This document shows positions 1 through 4,768 of a stretch of DNA of 6,592 nt, one piece after another. The position numbers and the translations under genes are program-made. Numbering within the stretch: the stretch's first letter is position 1; each line of letters opens with the position of its first letter. The stretch covers positions 1-6,592 of the forward strand of contig JAIVFU010000248.1 in NCBI GenBank assembly GCA_020829485.1, written 5' to 3'. The notes below the pieces were generated by a model. It had not been told where the DNA came from. It did not search any database and saw only the letters and a list, made by a program, of their open reading frames with translations. The DNA comes from Nostoc sp. CHAB 5834. Lineage in GTDB: Bacteria > Cyanobacteriota > Cyanobacteriia > Cyanobacteriales > Nostocaceae.

Positions 1-66
1 TTAAAAATGCTTCCTGAAATCCCTGAGCCTATTTTATTAACCCAGATTTTTGCCAAGCTTACTTCT

Positions 67-513
67 TTAGGACGTATTCATACCGTTTCTACAGGCATTA
101 AAGCCTCTTAAATTGGCAGAGGTATTGTCTTCTGTTGCTTCTTGAGGGCTGATTGCTTTTTCAGAAACGTAAAGCTTTGTATTCTCTAAATAAACTTCTA
201 CACGAGTTATATTTGTATGTGGCGAAGTCAATAGTGTTAAAGTAAATTTCTCATATTTGCAAAAGTAGTATTGACATTCTTCACTTAGAGATTGCCCTCG
301 CTGCCATTTGATAATTTCTGTATCGTCATCGTTGGCAAGTTCAAATTCAACTTCTTCGATTGCAGTTAAAGCCATAGCCACACACGCTCTTTCTGCTGGA
401 TGCGTAGCTGATTGCATTCGATATGATTCGGGGACTACATAGCCAAGAATTGCGTAGAATTTCTTAGCTAGTTTTTCAATGAGTGCGTCTTTTTGAAAAA
501 TTCCAAGTTCCAT
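67..513 (-). CDS. Hypothetical protein, 148 aa
   Basis: I do not recognise a functional family. The frame stays open to 705, but the extra 64 residues are the heptamer array read as a repeating HWSLVIG peptide plus non-coding leader. I therefore choose the ATG at 511-513, which has a GGAAAGG ribosome binding site just upstream and gives MELGIFQKDALIEK at the N-terminus. The N-terminal half looks helical. Around residues 24-50 it has GYVVPESYRM, then ATHPAERACVAMAL, a pattern (GY..PE.Y...ATHP.E....MA) I associate from memory with conserved cyanobacterial plasmid or island proteins of unknown role. An acidic stretch ANDDDTE follows; the C-terminal 30 residues are polar and probably disordered. 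There is no signal peptide or membrane segment. It has the same orientation as the broken antirepressor-like gene upstream, but the repeat array lies between them, so co-transcription is uncertain. That the gene is real is fairly sure; its function is unknown. Confidence 0.72.
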   Translation of the reverse strand: MELGIFQKDALIEKLAKKFYAILGYVVPESYRMQSATHPAERACVAMALTAIEEVEFELANDDDTEIIKWQRGQSLSEECQYYFCKYEKFTLTLLTSPHTNITRVEVYLENTKLYVSEKAISPQEATEDNTSANLRGFNACRNGMNTS

Positions 514-603
514 ATCCTTTCCCCTCAAGGTAGAATTTGCCTTTGTTGTAAAAGTTTTAATTTTTGATAACTCGGCGATCGCTCTGTTTAAGCAATCCCA
601 ATG

Positions 604-708
604 CCCATGCCCAATGCCCAATGCCCAATGACCAATGACCAATGACCAATGACCAATGACCAATGACCAATGACCAATGACCAATGACCAATGACTAATG
701 CCCAATGA
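604..708. repeat. Tandem heptamer array (CCAATGA), 15 units
   Basis: Fifteen contiguous 7-bp units run without phase change. Eleven are exact CCAATGA (units starting at 625, 632, 639, 646, 653, 660, 667, 674, 681, 688 and 702). Two are CCAATGC (611, 618); the ends are degenerate (CCCATGC at 604, CTAATGC at 695). Short tandemly repeated heptamers like this are established features of heterocystous cyanobacterial genomes. The array lies between the end of the antirepressor-like pseudogene and the leader of the 148-residue gene. Perfect units sit in the middle and variants at the edges, as expected for expansion by replication slippage. Confidence 0.95.
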
Positions 709-711
709 CCA

Positions 712-1383
712 TCAAGCAGTAACTACAGCTTTCTTGCTAGCGAAAGCACCTGCCTGCTTTAGCGCTGCACTAGGGCTGGGATGAGCAAAGAACTCTTCTA
801 CAGCTTTGGTCAACCCAGCCGCAACAGCCGGCTCGTGACAAGCGTAGACATAGATGGGCTGTTGCACACCGTTAACCAATCGCGTTTCTTGGCGATCGCC
901 TAACTGTGGGTAAAACGTGCGAACCTATGTGCCCAAGTGTCCGCGATAGTGAGCGCCGCTCAGGGGGACTTTCTTTCCAAGTTCAATCTCAGCAAAGTTG
1001 ACCACGCCAAGCCAGCGTTCTTCTGTGGCGGTTAGCAATTTTCTGTTATGTTCAGCCAAAAGGTTGCCGGCATAGTCTTTAAATTGCTGTTCGGTGTACG
1101 GGTTGAGTCTGCCACCAGTTAACTCAGCTAAAGTCTTCATTGCCAAGACAAGAGTATGCAATCGCTGTTCAACTGGGGGGAGGGCTGGTGTGGAGGGTTG
1201 TTCTTGTGGTTGAGTAGCGGGTTTTGTCCAGCCCATAATGTCTTGCATCCAGGCGCGAACACCGATACTTTCAAATGCTTCACAGGCTAAGGAAGCTTGT
1301 TCGCTGCATCTTTTCCCCGCTTCATAACCGTAATAGTGAAGTATAGTTGCTACAGCTATATCAGGGATACCGGACTGCGACCA
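712..1383 (-). pseudogene. C-terminal part of an antirepressor-like gene, interrupted by an in-frame TAG
   Basis: Reading leftward, the frame is open through WSQSGIPDIAVATILHYYGY, AGKRCSEQASLACEAF and VRAWMQDIMGW, then NPYTEQQFKDYAGNLLAEH, up to TAG at 925-927. After the TAG the same frame continues for 70 codons (RTFYPQLGDRQETRLVNGVQ at the start, ASKKAVVTA at the end) to TGA at 712-714. Both sides read as ordinary protein, so the TAG looks like a nonsense mutation, perhaps CAG to TAG. The ATG at 1246-1248 lies inside the conserved-looking RAWMQDIMGW stretch and has no ribosome binding site, so it is not a convincing start. The YY.Y.A....C..A...........RAW.Q...GW pattern resembles, from memory, C-terminal parts of cyanobacterial phage-type antirepressor or BRO proteins. 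This is probably the downstream part of the gene that begins at 1712, separated from it by a -1 frameshift near 1386. Confidence 0.68.
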
Positions 1384-1385
1384 TC

Positions 1386-1712
1386 CTATGCAATTACTGT
1401 CTTTGATGCCGCATTTTCAACTGCGGTGACTGAAACGGGAGTTTTTTGCTCTTTCTGAATTTTTGAGCCAAAAGCTTTCGTGACTGGTAGAAAGTCCAGC
1501 ATTGACAAAGTGGCTCTGTACTTAGATTGCAGTGTTTTACAACCAATTTTGGCGCGATCAATGGCATCTACAAAGCGTTCCCACTTTTTGTAGCTGAGTA
1601 GTGCCATTAACTCTCTTACCAACCAATATTCTTCTCCTTGGTCAGCAACATGACGAATACCGTCGAAAAGACTACTGTTGCTTGACCCGTTAAAATTCAA
1701 TAAGTTAGACAT
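1386..1712 (-). CDS. BRO/DinD-like antirepressor N-terminal fragment (108 aa), probably frameshifted
   Basis: Residues 15-55 match the N-terminal pattern of BRO/DinD-type proteins (known from phages, plasmids and the SOS-induced DinD group): LFDGIRH, then EEYWLVRELMALLSYKKWERF, then DAIDRAK. The usual W.AR.L..LLGY..W..F appears here with A to V and G to S changes (S40 before Y41). The start ATG at 1710-1712 has an AAGGG-type ribosome binding site 6-7 nt upstream. The segment that normally follows in such proteins (D[YF].L[ST]RYACYLIAMNGD) is missing: after FLPVTKAFGSKIQKEQK the protein goes straight to a linker-like VSVTAVENAASKTVIA and a TAG. Past that TAG, the next frame continues as WSQSGIPD with no gap, so I infer a one-base deletion that split a ~333-residue gene. 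In phages such proteins can antagonise CI-type repressors, which fits the divergent XRE gene. A short functional product cannot be excluded. Confidence 0.66.
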   Translation of the reverse strand: MSNLLNFNGSSNSSLFDGIRHVADQGEEYWLVRELMALLSYKKWERFVDAIDRAKIGCKTLQSKYRATLSMLDFLPVTKAFGSKIQKEQKTPVSVTAVENAASKTVIA

Positions 1713-1742
1713 AACTATCCCTTTTGCAATGGTGTAGTTAAG

Positions 1743-1777
1743 GCGATCGCGTGCTTGCCGGCTGTCGATCGCTTTTT
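1743..1777. other. Paired HIP1-type inverted repeat in divergent spacer
   Basis: GCGATCG (1743-1749, part of a HIP1 octamer) pairs with CGATCGC (1766-1772) across a 16-nt loop, and five T residues follow on the plus strand. It looks like a terminator in plus orientation, but no plus-strand gene lies upstream. It sits in the leader side of the minus-strand antirepressor-like gene, where it could form a hairpin in that transcript. Confidence 0.4.
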
Positions 1778-1800
1778 GCTTTAACCCGAACTAGTCAGAA

Positions 1801-1813
1801 TATAACAGTTATA
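1801..1813. promoter_or_regulatory. Perfect 13-bp palindrome, candidate operator
   Basis: TATAACAGTTATA is a perfect palindrome (TATAAC, central A, GTTATA). It ends two bases before the ATG of the XRE regulator, in the spacer between two divergent regulatory genes. Small Cro/CI-type regulators bind such short dyads, so autoregulation is plausible. The left arm TATAAC could also serve as a -10 hexamer. The site is certain as sequence; its role is inferred. Confidence 0.45.
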
Positions 1814-1815
1814 GT

Positions 1816-2145
1816 ATGGTAGAGTCAAGCGAGACTTGTCAAGAACTGATTATGGTGGAATTAGACGTTATTGCCAGTATTAATTGGAATCCAGTTTATG
1901 GAGAACGCTTAAGAGAAATGCGTGGCAAAGTCTCCATGCAACACTTAGCTGATGAAGTTACTCAAAAATTTAACTATCCAGTGACAAAACAATATATAGC
2001 AATGATAGAGCGTCCTTTTGGCGATAAAGCTTCAAAGACTGTCTCTTTCCAATTGCTTCGATATATATGTAAAATTCTGGGCAAAGATGTACAAGACATT
2101 TTTGGTTCACCTAAAATTATGCAAAAGCAGACAAGTTACACTTGA
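1816..2145 (+). CDS. XRE-family (Cro/CI-type) HTH transcriptional regulator, C-terminus probably frameshifted
   Basis: This is a small DNA-binding protein of 109 residues. The helix-turn-helix region spans about residues 29-95. YGERLREMRGKVSMQHLADE forms the first helices, KQYIAMIERPF is the recognition-helix side, and SFQLLRYICKILGKDVQDIFG is the closing helical part. The order and spacing (RLRE.RG...M..LA.......T.QYI...E........S...L..IC..LG.....FG) are typical of the XRE fold in cyanobacteria. The first ATG has no clear ribosome binding site and lies very close to promoter-like TATAAC/TATAGT; the ATG at 1852 (97 residues) is a serious alternative. Frame +1 ends at TGA 2143-2145 after KIMQKQTSYT. 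A one-base slip in AAAA (2123-2126) would instead give a K/E-rich tail to TGA 2268-2270 (see findings). It is divergent from the broken antirepressor-like gene, suggesting an old repressor/antirepressor pair. Confidence 0.8.
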   Translation: MVESSETCQELIMVELDVIASINWNPVYGERLREMRGKVSMQHLADEVTQKFNYPVTKQYIAMIERPFGDKASKTVSFQLLRYICKILGKDVQDIFGSPKIMQKQTSYT

Positions 2146-2171
2146 CAGAAAGACAAGTCATACTTTACTAT
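2142..2171 (+). promoter_or_regulatory. Possible sigma70-type promoter with overlapping half-sites
   Basis: TTGACA (2142-2147) and TACTAT (2166-2171) are spaced by 18 bp. Around the -35 are GACAAGT (2130-2136), ACTTG (2140-2144, inverted, three bases from CAAGT) and GACAAGTC (2152-2159). The complement-type copy GACTTGTC lies at 1833-1840 near the regulator's start. No plus-strand gene starts for 500 bp, and the same bases may simply be the frameshifted coding tail of the regulator, so confidence is low. Confidence 0.25.
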
Positions 2172-2253
2172 AAATTATATAAGGGCAAGGAAAGCGAACT
2201 GCCAGCACCCGAACGCGAAAGAGTTGCAAGCCAACCATTACAAGCCAAATCAA

Positions 2254-2610
2254 CTAAATCGAATTACTGATACGAAACCAACAAAACCAGCAGCCACCGG
2301 GACTAGCAGCCGGAAGCCTTAAACTTGTAATGGTCAAGCCACCGTGAGATGATTCCGATGACCCACCAAGTCTAAAAACTGGTTGTAAAAACTTCAATTT
2401 TTGCAGAACAAAGGTGATTGTGAACTCCTCAATCGCCTTTTCAATTGTTACCACGCGGCTGTACAGAGGACACGGTAACATCCCAATATCTTCTCTACAG
2501 CTTAGTGCTGTCTGGTGTATTGACATCAGCTGATACGCTTTGCCTTGGAATTGCTTTATGAGGCTGCGCCAATAAGACAGTGAGAGTGTTGTGCCTTGCC
2601 ACAACGCCAT
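2254..2610 (-). CDS. Hypothetical protein, 118 aa, with doubtful C-terminal tail
   Basis: No family is recognised. The first ~80 residues read like a real, mostly helical protein: LSLSYWRSLIKQFQGKAYQL, then LYSRVVTIEKAIEEF and FVLQKLKFLQPVFRLGG. The final ~35 residues change character abruptly (SSESSHGG, SLRLPAASPGG, CWFCWFRISNSI), with S, G and aromatic enrichment that suggests reading out of frame. In another minus frame the same DNA gives RWLDHYKFKASGC and then a stop, which looks more natural, so a frameshift near 2340-2365 is possible. No Shine-Dalgarno sequence lies before the ATG at 2608-2610. The gene diverges from the 2690 gene, and its 3' end overlaps the possible frameshifted tail of the XRE gene. 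No membrane segment or known motif is seen. Confidence 0.5.
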   Translation of the reverse strand: MALWQGTTLSLSYWRSLIKQFQGKAYQLMSIHQTALSCREDIGMLPCPLYSRVVTIEKAIEEFTITFVLQKLKFLQPVFRLGGSSESSHGGLTITSLRLPAASPGGCWFCWFRISNSI

Positions 2611-2628
2611 TTAGTACACAAATCAAAA

Positions 2629-2663
2629 GGCGATCGCTGCGTCTGGTAAACCTTGCGATCGCC
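2629..2663. other. Perfect inverted repeat made of two HIP1 sites
   Basis: GGCGATCGC (2629-2637) and GCGATCGCC (2655-2663) form a 9-bp perfect stem with a 17-nt loop, in the spacer between divergent genes at 2610 and 2690. TATAAT directly follows (2664-2669) but would place the transcription start almost on the ribosome binding site of the 2690 gene, so I do not call it as a promoter with confidence. The dyad could be a regulatory or recombination-prone structure. Confidence 0.5.
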
Positions 2664-2689
2664 TATAATCCAAAAGGAATCTTAAAATT

Positions 2690-3277
2690 ATGCCACAAGT
2701 TGCAACAACTGTAACCGCTTGCGTCAAAGTTGAAGAATTGAGAGTAGTAGAAGTCTGCTTTGGCTACCACGAATATTACGCTGATGACAAACTGATAGCC
2801 AGCATAGCCTATGACGACGACCACTTAACGCAACGCTGGGTAGTCATGGTGAATGATGCGGAAGTTCATCGTGCTGCTACCCCAATGCTTTGCCATCGCT
2901 ACATCTGCTGGCAGTATAAGCGAGGGACTCTGCCAGTACAGCAAGAAGCACAAGGTGCTACAACCGGGAACGAAGTTATGTGCGAAATCGCCGCCCGATG
3001 TGAGCAGTTCGGATTTGAACTATTAGATGACGGCATCTATAAAGATGAACAAAAACTTGGTTCAGTCGGCTGTACAGAGGGCAAGTGGTGGGTCGTGCAA
3101 GCTTCATCAGTGCATCAGCAGAAAGTTCCGTGTGATTCTGCCCTTGATGCGGTGTGGGTACTGTCAATGGTAGAACTGATGCAACTGGATAAGCCGTTTG
3201 ACGAACTCACGCCAAAGGAATGGGAGCGGCTACGGGAATATCAGCCAGTGGTCGAACGGGAGTTGGTAGCGGCGTAG
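2690..3277 (+). CDS. Hypothetical protein with two similar modules, 195 aa
   Basis: The function is unknown. An AGGAA ribosome binding site precedes the ATG by about 10 bases. Two halves look alike. Module 1 (about residues 24-74) has YADDKLIASIA, RWVVMV, VHRAATP and YICW. Module 2 (about 108-158) has YKDEQKLGSVG, KWWVV, VHQQKVP and AVWVL. The shared pattern is [YD].D.KL..S......WVV.....VH....P, followed by a helix with a conserved W. This suggests a duplicated small alpha/beta domain. The C-terminus LTPKEWERLREYQPVVEREL is a charged helix. The first 12 residues (PQVATTVTACV) are probably unstructured. There is no signal peptide or transmembrane segment, so it is presumably cytoplasmic. I believe related proteins occur on cyanobacterial plasmids, but I cannot name a domain. 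A weak hairpin with a T-run follows the stop. Confidence 0.82.
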   Translation: MPQVATTVTACVKVEELRVVEVCFGYHEYYADDKLIASIAYDDDHLTQRWVVMVNDAEVHRAATPMLCHRYICWQYKRGTLPVQQEAQGATTGNEVMCEIAARCEQFGFELLDDGIYKDEQKLGSVGCTEGKWWVVQASSVHQQKVPCDSALDAVWVLSMVELMQLDKPFDELTPKEWERLREYQPVVERELVAA

Positions 3278-3285
3278 TTAAAGGG

Positions 3286-3322
3286 AAAAGGCGATTGCTG
3301 ACAAGGCAAGGCGATCGCTTTT
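3286..3322 (+). terminator. Possible intrinsic terminator after the 195-aa gene
   Basis: AAAAGGCGATTGC (3286-3298) can pair with GCGATCGCTTTT (3311-3322), with one bulged G and one mismatch around a 12-nt loop. The right arm contains a HIP1 site and ends in TTTT. It lies nine bases past the stop codon of the preceding gene, a sensible position. The T-run is short and is used in the stem, so strength is uncertain. Confidence 0.38.
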
Positions 3323-3388
3323 GCACCAAACTCTAATCAGAAGTAGCAGTATGATACAACACGATTATTACTGATAACATGACCAAAT

Positions 3389-3414
3389 AATTCGTAATTC
3401 GTAATTCGTAATTA
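3389..3414. repeat. Left heptamer array (AATTCGT), inverted relative to right array
   Basis: Three AATTCGT units and a partial one. The 26 bases are the exact reverse complement of 3665-3690. The two arrays therefore act as perfect inverted ends of a ~300-bp repeat-filled, non-coding block. Confidence 0.9.
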
Positions 3415-3457
3415 ATGGACTGAGCAACTCAATTTATTAATTTGTTAAAAGACATAA

Positions 3458-3474
3458 TTCCAATGCCATTGGAA
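3458..3474. repeat. Perfect 17-bp palindrome
   Basis: TTCCAATG and CATTGGAA flank a central C. It lies inside the repeat block and could be a short mobile palindrome or a protein-binding dyad; nothing beyond symmetry supports a specific role. Confidence 0.6.
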
Positions 3475-3484
3475 AATTGCTCCA

Positions 3485-3511
3485 CTTGGGGAAACCCCAA
3501 GACCGCTTTTT
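3485..3511. repeat. Stem-loop repeat CTTGGGG-AAA-CCCCAAG followed by T-run
   Basis: CTTGGGG (3485-3491), loop AAA and CCCCAAG (3495-3501) form a perfect 7-bp hairpin; ACCGC and five T residues follow. I recognise the hairpin plus ACCGC as a common dispersed cyanobacterial palindrome, from memory. It could terminate plus-strand transcription, but the T-run starts five bases after the stem, which is not ideal. Confidence 0.6.
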
Positions 3512-3540
3512 CAAGCCCCCGACAAAGCCCGTGGTGTAAC

Positions 3541-3554
3541 AATTACGAATTACG
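3541..3554. repeat. Short AATTACG heptamer repeat (2 units)
   Basis: Two AATTACG units in the same orientation as the right array at 3666-3693. A further single unit with a partial one lies at 3634-3645. They frame the nested palindromic repeat between them. Confidence 0.75.
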
Positions 3555-3630
3555 AACTTGTACTGAGCTTGTCCTGAGCGTAGTCGTTCGCGGTAGCGTC
3601 TCCGAAGGAGAAGGGCGTAGCCGAAGTATT
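3555..3630. repeat. Composite cyanobacterial dispersed repeat with nested palindrome
   Basis: The flanks CTTGTCCTGAGCGTAGTCG and CGAAGTATT resemble one familiar dispersed repeat. That repeat appears interrupted at about 3587-3621 by a second one containing the hairpin TCTCC-GAA-GGAGA (3599-3611) and GGGCGTAGC. Such small palindromes are abundant in Nostoc-like genomes. Repeat identity is from memory; the hairpin and interruption pattern are seen directly. Confidence 0.6.
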
Positions 3631-3665
3631 ATCAATTACGAATTATTTTGACGGCATGGGGTAAT

Positions 3666-3697
3666 AATTACGAATTACGAATTACGAATTACGAATT
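3666..3697. repeat. Right heptamer array (AATTACG), 4 units
   Basis: Four exact AATTACG units (3666, 3673, 3680, 3687) followed by AATT. The array ends at the base before the GGAG ribosome binding site of the next gene. Translated in frame it gives NYELRITNYEL, a hallmark of false N-terminal extensions. Confidence 0.92.
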
Positions 3698-3710
3698 GGA
3701 GCAAAGCGAC

Positions 3711-4631
3711 TTGACCCAACAACCTCATGATAAATTTGCCAAGCAGTTTTTAGAAGAGTTACTTTCTCCCTTTGGGGAAGTAAAAACTAACAGGGAAGTA
3801 ACTGATGAAACAAGATTTGTTGATGTGTTATTTTCGCCAACACCAACATCTGCGGTTGATGCAGAAACTTTAGGATTATTGGGTAGAGTTGCGGTATTAA
3901 ATACTACTTTGCTAGAACCGTTTCGCAATCAACCGAATAGAACAGAAGTACGTAGTTGTCTACAAAAATTGTTCACTGTGATTGCAGACGCACAGCGTAA
4001 AGCTAACAGGGAAGACACAACAATAGCGGAGAACGAGCTAGCACAACTGTGGATTATTTCTCCCAGTGCTTCCAAAGCTCTGCTCAAGGCTTTTGAAGCT
4101 AAACTAGATTTAGACAATTGGATGAGCGGGGTGTACTTTCTGCCTGAAGGAGTAAGAGCAGCAATAATAGCGATTAACAAGCTACCGCGGCGAACTCCAG
4201 ACACGCTGTGGTTTAGGCTGTTGGGTCGGGGAAAAGTACAAAGGGAGGCAGTAGAAGAACTGGTTGCACTACCACCATCCGATCTTGTACGCAGGAACGT
4301 ACTGGAAATAATTTACAGGTGGCGTATCAGTGTAATGACACAGACAGAATTAACCAGAGATGACCAGGAGTTGATCATGAACTTAACTCAAGCTTACGAA
4401 GAAGCAAGAGCGCAAGCGGTACAGGAGGGAGTACAGCAAGGAGTACAGCAAGGACAACGCCAAGTTGTAGAAAACTTGTTAAGATTCCGGTTTGGTTCTG
4501 TGGATGAAGAACTCTCAAGAGTAGTCGATAGTTTATTGCAGTTAACACCAGATGACTTTGCAAGATTTTTACTGGAATTGTCTAGTTTATCTCGTGAAGA
4601 TTTGCTAGCAAGATTTAATTCACATCAATAA
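3711..4631 (+). CDS. DUF4351 / Rpn-like PD-(D/E)XK-type family protein, 306 aa, TTG start
   Basis: The protein resembles a large cyanobacterial family annotated as DUF4351-containing, Rpn-like (recombination-promoting nuclease/putative transposase) or, misleadingly, flagellar assembly protein H. I choose TTG at 3711: GGAG lies at 3698-3701 with a 9-nt spacer, and the resulting N-terminus MTQQPHDKFAKQFLEELLSP fits family starts. The longer frame from ATG 3648 only adds translated heptamers. The N-terminal region has REVTDETRFVDVLFSP, where E29 and D38 could be nuclease-fold acidic residues; a canonical E.K was not identified, so activity is uncertain. The middle has WRISV near MTQTELTRDDQELIMNL. 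Residues 237-248 are a tandem VQEG/VQQG linker from three 12-bp repeats (4419-4454). The C-terminal ~50 residues (VENLLRFRFGSVDEELSRVV, then LSREDLLARF) match the DUF4351 helical pattern. A strong terminator follows, so it is probably a single-gene unit. Confidence 0.88.
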   Translation: MTQQPHDKFAKQFLEELLSPFGEVKTNREVTDETRFVDVLFSPTPTSAVDAETLGLLGRVAVLNTTLLEPFRNQPNRTEVRSCLQKLFTVIADAQRKANREDTTIAENELAQLWIISPSASKALLKAFEAKLDLDNWMSGVYFLPEGVRAAIIAINKLPRRTPDTLWFRLLGRGKVQREAVEELVALPPSDLVRRNVLEIIYRWRISVMTQTELTRDDQELIMNLTQAYEEARAQAVQEGVQQGVQQGQRQVVENLLRFRFGSVDEELSRVVDSLLQLTPDDFARFLLELSSLSREDLLARFNSHQ

Positions 4632-4661
4632 TCTGTACAGGTCAAATAATTAGTAATAAAA

Positions 4662-4695
4662 AGCGCTTTTGTGAAATCAAGAGCGCTGTTTTATT
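4662..4695 (+). terminator. Strong intrinsic terminator
   Basis: AGCGCTTTTG (4662-4671) pairs with CAAGAGCGCT (4678-4687) in a 10-bp stem with a single U-G wobble and a six-base loop (TGAAAT), followed by GTTTTATT. It lies 30 bp after the stop of the DUF4351-family gene. The U-rich tail on the plus strand supports termination in that direction. Confidence 0.88.
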
Positions 4696-4768
4696 GCCTC
4701 TACGCATCATATATCACAAATGAACGGCTGCGCCAATGCAAAAGTGAAAATGCTTTTGGTATAAACAA

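Noticed and set aside
1..111. Plus-strand frame open from the left edge (LKMLPEIPEPILL ... TGIKAS) ending at TAA 109-111
   Set aside because: Could be the tail of a gene entering from the left, but 36 codons can be open by chance, and it overlaps the end of the minus-strand gene by 45 bp; not supported enough to call.
514..705. N-terminal extension of the 148-residue gene with HWSLVIG repeats
   Set aside because: It is the heptamer array and a non-coding leader read in frame; the ATG at 511-513 has a good ribosome binding site.
604..708. CRISPR array
   Set aside because: Units are 7 bp and contiguous without spacers; this is a simple tandem heptamer.
2119..2130. Programmed -1 frameshifting in the XRE gene
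   Set aside because: The CAAAAG context lacks a proper slippery heptamer in the zero frame and no downstream pseudoknot is evident; a plain indel is simpler.
2664..2669. TATAAT as -10 box for the 195-aa gene
   Set aside because: A start seven bases on would leave a ~14-nt leader with the ribosome binding site at its very 5' end, and no good -35 lies 17 bp upstream.
2976..3167. Minus-strand open frame inside the 195-aa gene
   Set aside because: Fully inside a well supported plus-strand gene and without a protein-like pattern; a shadow.
3442..3651. Plus-strand open frame of 69 codons in the repeat block
   Set aside because: It is made of the palindromic repeats and heptamers (YELRT, INYELF) and has no ribosome binding site; it is translated repeat DNA.
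3725..4563. Three minus-strand open frames opposite the DUF4351-family gene
   Set aside because: They lie opposite a recognised gene; their leucine-rich and serine-rich content mirrors its codons.
4739..4758. Inverted repeat CAAAAG / CTTTTG before the 193-aa gene
   Set aside because: Only six A+T-rich pairs; expected by chance.
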